From the NCBI GenBank assembly GCA_030052355.1, contig JASIGS010000231.1, positions 1-5,315 of the forward strand: a stretch of 5,315 bases of DNA, read 5' to 3'. The translations under genes were made by a program, and so were the position numbers. The first letter of the stretch is position 1; every line of letters begins with the position of its first letter. Source of the DNA: Streptosporangiaceae bacterium (GTDB lineage Bacteria; Actinomycetota; Actinomycetes; Streptosporangiales; Streptosporangiaceae). This document shows, piece by piece, positions 1 to 5,196 of this stretch. The notes below the pieces were generated by a model, which was not told where the DNA came from, searched no databases, and saw only the letters and a list, made by a program, of their open reading frames with translations.

Positions 1-55
1 TGACCAGCTCCCATCTCCGGGCCCGGCCCTTTTTGACGAACAGGAGACCACCCGT

Positions 56-251
56 GTAACGCTGACCGGCGTGACCAAGCTCTGCCGCAAAGGCCGCAGC
101 ACCATCGCGGCGGTCCAGGACCTGGACCTGACCATCGGCGACGGCGAATGGCTGGCCGTGCAGGGCCGCCGGCCACCCGCCCACCGAACTATCCGGCGGC
201 CAGAAACAACGCATCGCGATCGCCTGCGCCCTGGTCAAAGACCCCAAGCCA
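56..251 (+). pseudogene. ABC transporter ATP-binding protein, internally deleted and frameshifted remnant
   Basis: This is the wreck of an ATPase subunit of an ABC importer or exporter, which would have powered transport at the inner face of the membrane. The frame read from 56 gives the usual N-terminal strand pattern of these ATPases: VTLTGVTK, a short basic turn, then AVQDLDLTI and GEWLAVQG, the strand that leads directly into Walker A. Walker A itself is absent. Near 161-172 the sequence jumps to the region just before the signature motif, which is read in a different frame: TELSGGQKQRIAIACALVKDPK, with LSGGQ encoded at 189-203. About 100 residues, including Walker A and the Q-loop, are missing. 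Walker B, the D-loop and the H-loop are lost at the 3' end, where the sequence passes into an excisionase fragment near 246-256. The first frame is open back to the window edge, so the true start may lie upstream; GTG at 71 is the first start codon inside the window. It cannot hydrolyse ATP as it stands. Family assignment is secure; the transported substrate is unknown. Confidence 0.8.
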
Positions 252-409
252 GTAAGGCGCTCGGCATCAGCTACAGCACGCTGTACCAGATGACGGCCCA
301 GGGCGACATTGAGTGGGTCATGATCGGGTCGCGGAAGTACATCTCGCGGGAGTCCCTGATGGACTTCATCAAGACGAACACGCACAAGGGCTACTACGTG
401 GCACGGTGA
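248..409 (+). pseudogene. Excisionase-family helix-turn-helix protein, 5'-truncated fragment
   Basis: The last 53 codons of the open frame that begins at 71 encode the core and C-terminus of a small excisionase-like (MerR-type, HTH_17) DNA-binding domain. The residues ALGISYSTLYQM form the recognition helix region. They are followed by the characteristic wing and final helix, with GDIEWVMIGSRKYISRES then LMDFIKTNTHKGY. Full proteins of this type have about 60-75 residues and begin with a short helix (often LTVEEAA or similar) that is missing here; the sequence upstream is ABC ATPase remnant instead. Such proteins assist the integrase of actinobacterial integrative elements and phages, or act as small regulators. 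The integrase gene normally directly downstream is not present. The ABC and HTH fragments happen to share a frame, so a 112-codon chimeric frame (71-409) remains open. I infer a broken gene, although expression of a chimeric protein with a partial HTH cannot be excluded. Confidence 0.7.
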
Positions 410-652
410 GCAGAGCTCATCGCAGCTCAGGGCAAGCTCAGCCCCTCACTCTGGCGGCAGTTGCTGGCCGACCATCACTGGCGTTCTAGGCGTCTCCTGG
501 TCGGCTCCGGCAGTGGTGACCGGGCTTCGACAAGCAGGTATCCGCTGGTCAGCGCAGTTTCCGTAGTTGTGGGCGCCCTGCTGGGGCGCATTGTGTGCTG
601 GGGGCGCATCGCGCCTGCGGACAAGTGACGCAATTCGCCATGGGCCATGGAT

Positions 653-697
653 AAGGGCCGGCATTGTCAGCGCTATTCGCGGAAAACGCCGGCCCTT
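653..697. repeat. Perfect 10-bp inverted repeat with 25-base loop
   Basis: AAGGGCCGGC at 653-662 is exactly complementary to GCCGGCCCTT at 688-697. A small inner stem, GCG at 670-672 with CGC at 678-680, could form in the loop. It lies in a gene-free stretch between the excisionase remnant and the glycosylase gene. It could act as an intrinsic terminator lacking a long T-run, as is common in actinobacteria, or be a protein site or the residue of a mobile element. The sequence shows the symmetry; the role is inference. Confidence 0.5.
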
Positions 698-841
698 GAT
701 CCCGGGGCCGCCGCACGCGCCCGGCCGGCCTGACCCAGGTGCCCTCTCGCGCGCGAGGTTTACAGCGGCCGCCTTCTCGGCGAGAATTGCCCGACTCTGT
801 CCCGCCGCGTCAATGCCGCGTCCGGCGTCGCTTCGCACGCA

Positions 842-871
842 TTGACAAGCCATGCCCTCGCCTGGATTTGG
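842..871 (+). promoter_or_regulatory. Possible promoter for the YcaQ-like gene
   Basis: A perfect -35 consensus TTGACA lies at 842-847 in an otherwise GC-rich stretch. The only AT-rich hexamer at suitable spacing is GATTTG (865-870, 17-base spacer), which is a poor -10. If used, it would give a leader of roughly 60 bases before the ATG at 937. The -35 match is seen directly; promoter activity is inferred. Confidence 0.3.
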
Positions 872-936
872 CGGCGGCGAGAACGGCGGCGCGGTCCGGC
901 AAGGACGCTCGGGGAGTTTGGAGCTGCTTAACGACA

Positions 937-2169
937 ATGGCGCCTCAAGTCGAATTGTCGGATGCCGACGCACGAGCGATTGCGATAGCCGCGCAGGGGC
1001 TGGGTAAGCCGCGTCTTGATTCCAGACCGCGCCTTGAGGACATCCAGCAGCTGGCAGTCAATCTCGGCGCGGTCCAGATGGACGCTGTCAACGTCCTTGT
1101 CCGGTCGCACTACCTGCCCTTCTACTCGCGCCTCGGGCCCTATGACAGGCAGCTCGTTGACACGCTGGCCTATGGGGACCATCAGCTCTTCGAGTACTGG
1201 GGCCACGCAGCCTCGCTGCTGCCGGTTGAGCTCTACCCGGCCCTGCGGTGGCGGATGACTCGGTACGCGGAGAACAAGGACTGGGCGACGTTCCTGGCAC
1301 GGCTGCAGCGGGAGCGTCCCGGGTACCTGGAAGCCATCGAGCGGGAGATCGCTGAACGCGGGCCCTTGTCCTATACCGATCTGAGCGATCCAGGGCGGCG
1401 GGAAAGGGTGCCGACCAAGTACGCGGAGTCCTCGATCGCGTGGTACCGGTGGTCGGACGGGAAGTCCGCTCTCGAAGGGCTTCACGCCGCGGGCAAACTG
1501 GCGGTAGCGGACCGGCGCGGGTTTGAGCGGCGGTACGACCTGCCGGAGCGTGTCATTCCCGCAGATGTCCTCGCCGCGACGGCGCTACCCGAGGATGAGG
1601 GACAGCGGACGCTGGCGCTCGCCGCAGTCCGGGCTCTCGGCGTAGCCACGGGTCGCGACGTCGCTGACTACTTCCGGATGCCGGTAGCGGCAGCGCGAGC
1701 CCGGCTTCGTGAGCTCCGAGACGCTGGACTGCTGCTGCAGGTGCGGGTCCCGGACTGGGCTGACGACACCTACCTTGCCCCGGAGGCCAGCGCGGCACCG
1801 TTGCATGCCCGGGCGCTGATCTCGCCGTTCGACTCGCTGATCTGGGAGCGGGACCGAACCCAGCGCCTGTTCGGGTTCAAGCACGTGTTCGAGCTGTACG
1901 TCAAGGCCGCGAAGCGCCGCTACGGCTACTACGTGCTGCCATTCCTGCTCGGCGACAAGATCGTGGCCCGAGTTGACTTGAAGGCACAGCGCGATTCCGG
2001 CACATTGGCCGTCCTCGGCGCCTACATCGAGCCGGGAGCATCGGCCGCATGGGTCAGCAGGGAGCTGGCCGACGAGCTTCGCGACCTCGCCGGCTGGCTG
2101 GGCCTCGACACCCTGGAGATCTCCGACCGCGGCGACCTTTCGGCCAATCTGCGCGCTGCAGCCAGCTGA
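937..2169 (+). CDS. YcaQ/AlkX-like winged-helix DNA glycosylase family protein
   Basis: The predicted protein has 410 residues and belongs to the winged-helix family of YcaQ (COG3214, HTH_42), whose characterised members excise alkylated bases and unhook DNA interstrand crosslinks. Family landmarks are in order. An N-terminal helical segment (residues 8-22) precedes the LGAVQMD motif, where Q47-M48-D49 matches the QxD catalytic pattern that I recall for the YcaQ/AlkX branch, as opposed to QxQ in AlkZ. RSHYLPFYSRLG follows (56-67), then LFEYWGHAASLLP (84-96), a middle winged-helix segment (about 224-268), and the highly conserved C-terminal block SPFDSLIWERDR (296-307), LFGF, AKRRYGYYVLPFLLGDK (325-341) and RVDLKA (345-350). 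The length is normal. I chose ATG 937 because similarity begins just after it and the 66 codons upstream look non-coding; GGAG at 920-923 is a somewhat distant ribosome site. The gene stands alone and converges on the regulator at 2262-3170. A role in repairing or tolerating alkylating or crosslinking agents is likely but not shown. Confidence 0.85.
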   Translation: MAPQVELSDADARAIAIAAQGLGKPRLDSRPRLEDIQQLAVNLGAVQMDAVNVLVRSHYLPFYSRLGPYDRQLVDTLAYGDHQLFEYWGHAASLLPVELYPALRWRMTRYAENKDWATFLARLQRERPGYLEAIEREIAERGPLSYTDLSDPGRRERVPTKYAESSIAWYRWSDGKSALEGLHAAGKLAVADRRGFERRYDLPERVIPADVLAATALPEDEGQRTLALAAVRALGVATGRDVADYFRMPVAAARARLRELRDAGLLLQVRVPDWADDTYLAPEASAAPLHARALISPFDSLIWERDRTQRLFGFKHVFELYVKAAKRRYGYYVLPFLLGDKIVARVDLKAQRDSGTLAVLGAYIEPGASAAWVSRELADELRDLAGWLGLDTLEISDRGDLSANLRAAAS

Positions 2170-2182
2170 TCGGAGGCTGCGG

Positions 2183-2198
2183 TGGCGGAGCTCCGCCA
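2183..2198. repeat. Perfect 16-bp palindrome between convergent genes
   Basis: TGGCGGAGCTCCGCCA is fully self-complementary without a loop and lies 14 bases after the stop codon of the glycosylase gene. As RNA it would need to open a few central pairs to form a hairpin. It may contribute to termination in both directions or be a protein site; no T-run follows on either side. Confidence 0.4.
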
Positions 2199-2221
2199 GA
2201 CCCTCGAGTGATCGCCGAGTT

Positions 2222-2240
2222 CGGCCCGCCGGACGGGCTG
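2222..2240. terminator. Possible bidirectional terminator hairpin
   Basis: CGGCCCG at 2222-2228 pairs with CGGGCTG at 2234-2240 (seven pairs, one of them G-T) around a five-base loop CCGGA. It lies 21 bases from the stop of the - strand regulator and 52 bases past the stop of the + strand glycosylase, where a shared terminator is expected. There is no U-tract, so this would be the GC-hairpin kind often found in actinobacteria. Position and pairing are seen; function is inferred. Confidence 0.4.
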
Positions 2241-2261
2241 ACAGTTACGGCGGACGTCGCC

Positions 2262-3170
2262 TTAGGGCTGCGGGCTGCCGGCCTTGCTGATCGGCGCGCC
2301 TTCAGGAGCGGTTTCTTTAAGGGTCGTCGCGGCCCAGCTGGCGAGGAGCTTGACGGCGTCGTGCGCGGGAGTCGCGGGTTCGGCGGTGTAGGCGGTGAGG
2401 GTGAGTCCTTCGTCGGCTTCCAGGGCCATCGCCTCGAACATGAGGTCGATGCGCCCGACGACGGGGTGGCGGAAGTGCTTGAGCCCGCTGCGGTGCAGGC
2501 GCACGTTGTGGGCGGCCCACAGGGCGCGGAATTCCTGGCTTCGGGTGGATAGCTCGCCGATGAGGTCGGTGAGGTCTTTGTTGAACGGGTCGCGGCCGGC
2601 TTCGGTGCGAAGCAGCGCGACTGTGGTGTGGGCGGAGTCGGCGAAGTCGGGGTAGAAGTCGCGGGCTGCTGGGTCGAGGAACCGGAACCGGGCCAGGTTC
2701 ACTGGCCGCGCGGGGCTGGCGAACGCGGGCGAGTAGAGCGCCTGGCCCAGGGCGTTGGCGGCGACGATGTCGAGGCGGCCGTTGCGCACGAAGGCCGGGG
2801 TGTCGGTCATGCCGTCGAGGATGTGGCGGATGGCGGGGCGGATCTGCTGTGGCGTGCGGCGCGCGGTGGCGCGGGCAGGGCTGGTGTTGGCGGCGCGGGC
2901 GAGGTTGAGCAGGTGGAGCCGCTCTGCCTCGTCGAGCTGGAGGGCCCCGGCGACGGCCTCGAGCACGCTATCGGACACGCCGGACAGATTTCCTTTTTCC
3001 AGCCGCGTGTAGTAGTCCGCGCTGACACCGGCGAGCATGGCGACTTCCTCGCGGCGCAGGCCGGGGACGCGGCGGTTCATGCCGTAGAACTGCAGCCCGG
3101 CCTGCTCCGGGGTGATCTTGGCGCGGCGGGTGACGAGGAAGTCACGCACATCGGCCCGGTTGCCTGTCAT
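2262..3170 (-). CDS. MmyB-like XRE-family transcriptional regulator
   Basis: The protein of 302 residues has the two-part design of the MmyB-like regulators common in actinobacteria. An N-terminal XRE helix-turn-helix contains GLRREEVAMLAGVSADYYTRLEKG (residues 37-60) followed by the typical helix of VLEAVAGALQLDEAERLHLLNLAR. After a basic linker (about 98-111), a PAS-like ligand-binding domain (MLTR_LBD) runs from about 112 to 285, with recognisable FVRNGRLDIVAANALGQALYSP, EFRALWAAHNVR and GRIDLMFEAMAL. Such proteins usually control a divergently transcribed gene for an oxidoreductase or transporter, and here the neighbour is an MFS exporter 103 bases away. I start at the ATG at 3170 because the family's N-terminus begins there; the frame is open further upstream but enters the exporter gene. 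There is no Shine-Dalgarno sequence, while TAGCGT sits exactly 7 bases before the ATG, pointing to a leaderless mRNA. The ligand is unknown; the domain is thought to bind small hydrophobic molecules. Confidence 0.9.
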   Translation of the reverse strand: MTGNRADVRDFLVTRRAKITPEQAGLQFYGMNRRVPGLRREEVAMLAGVSADYYTRLEKGNLSGVSDSVLEAVAGALQLDEAERLHLLNLARAANTSPARATARRTPQQIRPAIRHILDGMTDTPAFVRNGRLDIVAANALGQALYSPAFASPARPVNLARFRFLDPAARDFYPDFADSAHTTVALLRTEAGRDPFNKDLTDLIGELSTRSQEFRALWAAHNVRLHRSGLKHFRHPVVGRIDLMFEAMALEADEGLTLTAYTAEPATPAHDAVKLLASWAATTLKETAPEGAPISKAGSPQP

Positions 3171-3206
3171 GAGATCTACGCTACGTGCCCCGCTGCTGGC
3201 GAGGGG
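3171..3206 (-). promoter_or_regulatory. Probable leaderless promoter of the MmyB-like regulator
   Basis: On the - strand, TAGCGT (3183 down to 3178) fits the actinobacterial TAnnnT -10 element. The seven bases AGATCTC separate it from the ATG, so transcription would begin at or next to the start codon, which matches the lack of a ribosome binding site. The -35 position falls on about 3201-3206, inside the left arm of the G/C inverted repeat, so a bound protein would be expected to block this promoter. Confidence 0.45.
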
Positions 3207-3225
3207 GGTTCTGTCATGACCCCCT
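3202..3225. promoter_or_regulatory. Candidate operator in the divergent promoter region
   Basis: AGGGGG at 3202-3207 and CCCCCT at 3220-3225 form an inverted repeat. Shifting the left arm by two bases pairs GGGGGT (3204-3209) with ACCCCC (3219-3224) around 9 bases. A separate perfect 8-bp palindrome GTCATGAC lies at 3213-3220. The site sits in the short space between the regulator and the exporter gene, where an MmyB-like regulator would act on both. Symmetry is observed; binding by this regulator is inferred from the divergent layout. Confidence 0.5.
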
Positions 3226-3273
3226 AGCAACGCGACCTCCCGGAGCGCTGGCCAGCCGGGTTGTATCGATCCC

Positions 3274-4692
3274 ATGAGCACCACGGCCAGTCCCTGCCTG
3301 GACCAGATCGCGGCGCCTCTCCCATCGCGAGGCGCCGTGGCCGCTACGAGTGTTCCGGGATGGTCGCTGGTGGCGGCCCTGCTGGGCTTTTTCATGGTCA
3401 CGCTAGACGCGGTGATCGTGAATGTGGCGCTGCCCGACATCCGCAGTGAGCTAGCTGCCGGGATCAGTGGCCTGCAGTGGGTGGTCGACGGGTACACGCT
3501 GATGTTCGCCGCGCTGCTGCTGTCGGCCGGGTCGCTGGCCGACCGGATTGGTGCCCGCCGCGCTTTCGGAGCCGGGATGGCGGTCTTCGTAGCTGCCTCG
3601 GTGGCATGCGGGGTTGCACCGGGCCTGAGTGTCCTGGTCGCAGCGCGGCTGGTGCAGGGCTCGGCCGCGGCGGCGATGATGCCGTCCTCGATGGCACTGA
3701 TCAGCCAGGCCTATCCCGATCCTGGCCGGCGCGGCCGCGCGGTCGCACTGTGGTCGATGGGCGGGGTCGCGGCCTCGACGTCCGGGCCGGTGCTGGGCGG
3801 GCTGCTGACGCTGGTCTCGTGGCGGCTGATCTTCTTCGTCAACGTCCCGGTGGGTCTGGTGGCGCTTGCGCTGCTGGCGCGGTCTGCGCGTTCCCCGCAC
3901 CATCGGGTGCCGTTTGACTGGCCTGGGCAAGTCGCGGCGGTGCTGGCGATGGGCGGGCTTACCTACGGCGCGATTGAGGCCGGCGCGGCCGGGATAACCG
4001 CGCCGAGGGTGCTGGCGGCGTTCGCCGTCGCGGTCCTGGCCCTGGCGGTGTTCTTCGGGCTTCAGGCGCGGGGGCGGCATCCGATGATGCCGCTCGATCT
4101 GTTCCGCTCCAAGGCAGTCTGTATCGCGGTGGTGGCCGGGTTCGCGTTCATGGTCGGCTACTACGGGCTGCCGTTCGTGGTGAGCCTGTACCTGCAGCAG
4201 CTGCGGGGCCTTTCCGCGCTGGACACCGGGATCGCGTTCCTGCCGATGATGCTGATCGGGGCAGTCGTGACGCCGTTCACTGCCAGGCTTGCCGGGCGGT
4301 TCGGTGCCCGTACGCTGATCGTCGCCGGCATGTGCTGCATGACCGTCGGGCTGGTCGTGATCAGCCTGATGCCGGGCAGCGCACCCGCCGCGGATCTTGC
4401 GGCGCTGATGATGCTCGTCGGGCTGGCCGGCCCGCTTGTGATGCCACCCGCGATCATCCTGCTGCTGCACGCCGTGCCGGCCCGCCGGGCCGGGGTCGCC
4501 AGCGGGGTCCTGAACACCAGCCGGCAGGTCGGCGGCGCCCTGGCGATCGCGGTGTTCGGCGCGCTGCTGGCCAGCCGCGTTATGTTCCTGCACGGCCTGC
4601 GGGTCAGCTTGCTGATCGCAGCCGCCGTTGCCCTGGCAGCCGCGGCGGTCAGCCTGCTGCTCAGCCGCTCGCGCGCTTCCTCGAAACCGTGA
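3274..4692 (+). CDS. DHA2-family MFS drug/H+ antiporter (14 membrane segments)
   Basis: This 472-residue membrane protein is a proton-driven exporter of the DHA2 (EmrB/QacA-like) family. Visible signatures are the DHA2 motif DAVIVNVALP (residues 45-54) in segment 1; motif A, GSLADRIGARR (86-96), in the first cytoplasmic loop; the RLVQGS region of motif B with R125; and motif C, SGPVLGG (170-176), which marks antiporters. WRLIFFVNVPVG (183-194), usual for the family, follows, and late segments contain GVASGVLNTSRQVGGALA (407-424). About 14 hydrophobic stretches fit within the length. The first 30 residues are a variable cytoplasmic tail. ATG 3274 is the first good start after the promoter region; no Shine-Dalgarno precedes it. 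TTGTAT lies 7 bases ahead, so a leaderless start is possible but its -10 is weak. It is the first gene of an operon-like run and is divergent from the MmyB-like regulator. The substrate cannot be read from sequence; toxic small molecules or an endogenous metabolite are likely. Confidence 0.92.
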   Translation: MSTTASPCLDQIAAPLPSRGAVAATSVPGWSLVAALLGFFMVTLDAVIVNVALPDIRSELAAGISGLQWVVDGYTLMFAALLLSAGSLADRIGARRAFGAGMAVFVAASVACGVAPGLSVLVAARLVQGSAAAAMMPSSMALISQAYPDPGRRGRAVALWSMGGVAASTSGPVLGGLLTLVSWRLIFFVNVPVGLVALALLARSARSPHHRVPFDWPGQVAAVLAMGGLTYGAIEAGAAGITAPRVLAAFAVAVLALAVFFGLQARGRHPMMPLDLFRSKAVCIAVVAGFAFMVGYYGLPFVVSLYLQQLRGLSALDTGIAFLPMMLIGAVVTPFTARLAGRFGARTLIVAGMCCMTVGLVVISLMPGSAPAADLAALMMLVGLAGPLVMPPAIILLLHAVPARRAGVASGVLNTSRQVGGALAIAVFGALLASRVMFLHGLRVSLLIAAAVALAAAAVSLLLSRSRASSKP

Positions 4693-4697
4693 AGGAG
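4692..4697 (+). promoter_or_regulatory. Ribosome binding site of the DUF2255 gene
   Basis: AAGGAG, a strong Shine-Dalgarno sequence, shares one base with the exporter stop codon and lies 9 bases before ATG 4707. It fixes that start and argues for co-transcription. Confidence 0.8.
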
Positions 4698-4706
4698 AAA
4701 CCGGGA

Positions 4707-5084
4707 ATGAGTACCTGGACCAGAAACGAACTCGACGCCCTCGCAGCCGCCACTGAGCTTCGGATCAGCACCAGGCGGCCAGACGGAACGCTCCGTCCGG
4801 CGGTGCCGATCTGGGTGGTGCGCGCCGGTGACGGCATCTACGTCCGCTCTTACCGGGGAACTGGCGGAGGCTGGTTCCGGCGCGCGACCGCTGACGGGAC
4901 TGCGCACATCCAGGCGGGGAACGTCGAGCGCGACGTGACCGTGAGTCTCGCAGGCGCGGCGGCACGCTCCGAGATCGACCAGGCCTACCGCGACAAGTAC
5001 GCCGGCTACGGCAGCGCCTACGTCGAGCCGATGACGGCCGCCGGCGCGGCCGCGACCACGCTCGTGCTCACCCCGTCAGGCTGA
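4707..5084 (+). CDS. DUF2255 family protein
   Basis: The 125-residue product resembles the small uncharacterised DUF2255 family. Visible features are an N-terminal WTRNELDALAAATELRIST segment, a beta-rich core with PIWVVRAGDGIYVRSYRG (34-51) and GWFRRA (55-60), and a C-terminal helix DQAYRDKYAGYG (91-102); the length is normal for the family. No signal peptide or membrane segment is present, so it should be cytoplasmic. The pattern resembles split-barrel flavin-binding proteins such as the deazaflavin-dependent and PNPOx-like groups, so a redox role with a flavin-type cofactor is a reasonable inference, not a demonstrated fact. The start is set by AAGGAG 9 bases upstream; only 14 bases separate it from the exporter stop. 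Codon usage matches the neighbours. Placement with an exporter and cupin/CMD genes suggests a shared pathway for a small organic compound. Confidence 0.8.
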   Translation: MSTWTRNELDALAAATELRISTRRPDGTLRPAVPIWVVRAGDGIYVRSYRGTGGGWFRRATADGTAHIQAGNVERDVTVSLAGAAARSEIDQAYRDKYAGYGSAYVEPMTAAGAAATTLVLTPSG

Positions 5085-5089
5085 GAGGA
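5084..5089 (+). promoter_or_regulatory. Ribosome binding site of the short CMD-like frame
   Basis: AGAGGA overlaps the last base of the DUF2255 stop and is 8 bases before ATG 5098. A good site in front of such a short frame suggests it once served a full-length gene. Confidence 0.5.
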
Positions 5090-5097
5090 CGCTGATC

Positions 5098-5196
5098 ATG
5101 ACAAGCCAAGATGAGCGGACCGGCCTGGCACCGGGAGGCGAGCGGCCCAGCGCGGCGAAGATGTTCGGAGCGAACCGAAGGAGATGCCTGACATGA
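5098..5196 (+). pseudogene. Short frame, probable N-terminal remnant of a carboxymuconolactone decarboxylase-like gene
   Basis: A 32-codon frame begins at ATG 5098, 13 bases after the DUF2255 stop. Residues 15-24, ERPSAAKMFG, resemble the beginning of small carboxymuconolactone decarboxylase-family (AhpD-like) proteins, which in my memory typically continue after the FG with a D(F/I)APKLAELTD-type segment. Here similarity ends right after FG, and the frame closes with a basic tail at TGA 5194, overlapping the cupin ATG by two bases. The normal length is about 110-150 residues, so over 80 residues, including the CMD catalytic region, would be absent. CMD and cupin domains are often neighbours or fused, which supports the reading. 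The alternatives are a genuine small protein that couples translation to the cupin gene, or a chance leader frame. The identification rests on a short match and is tentative. Confidence 0.45.
5178..5183 (+). promoter_or_regulatory. Ribosome binding site of the cupin gene
   Basis: AAGGAG lies 9 bases before ATG 5193. It favours this start over the in-frame ATG at 5184, which directly abuts the site. The site is inside the preceding short frame, consistent with translational coupling. Confidence 0.75.

Larger units (their letters stand above)
410..936. other. Gene-poor spacer of about 530 bases
   Basis: No convincing gene is visible on either strand. Several open frames exist, as expected at this GC content, but their translations are rich in arginine, alanine and proline, have low-complexity character and match no family I recognise. 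A short GTG frame overlapping the excisionase stop (406-489, 27 codons) is in the position where an integrase would start but does not resemble one. Structured elements inside are a direct repeat GGGGCGCAT at 583-591 and 601-609, a tandem GCCATGG GCCATGG at 637-650, a 10-bp inverted repeat at 653-697 and a TTGACA hexamer at 842-847. The frame of the downstream gene is open back to 739, but the sequence before 937 does not look like protein. Confidence 0.6.

Noticed and set aside
17..34. Palindrome CCGGGCCCGG followed by CCC and five T's, terminator-like
   Set aside because: The symmetric part leaves no room for a loop, the remaining stem is about three pairs, and the frame of the ABC remnant runs through it.
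33..62. TTGACG with TAACGC 18 bases on, as a promoter for a leaderless GTG at 71
   Set aside because: The -10 match is poor, and the ABC-like reading already starts before position 71, so this is probably coding sequence.
406..489. GTG frame overlapping the excisionase stop, candidate integrase start
   Set aside because: Only 27 codons and no resemblance to tyrosine or serine recombinase N-termini.
637..650. Tandem GCCATGG GCCATGG as a functional repeat
   Set aside because: Two copies of a 7-mer in GC-rich DNA are readily explained by chance; there is no further copy or context.
739..936. N-terminal extension of the glycosylase frame back to 739
   Set aside because: The 66 extra codons are arginine/proline/alanine rich with no family similarity, and the conserved protein begins just after ATG 937.
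446..973. Open frame of 175 codons on the - strand in the spacer
   Set aside because: No recognisable family, skewed composition, no clear ribosome site, and it overlaps the beginning of the glycosylase gene.
3171..3497. Upstream extension of the regulator frame on the - strand to 3497
   Set aside because: It would overlap the start of the exporter gene and the promoter region; the family N-terminus begins at the ATG at 3170.
3451..4593. Long open frame on the - strand antisense to the exporter (380 codons)
   Set aside because: Its translation is rich in R, H, Q and P without domains, typical of the complement of a GC-rich membrane-protein gene.
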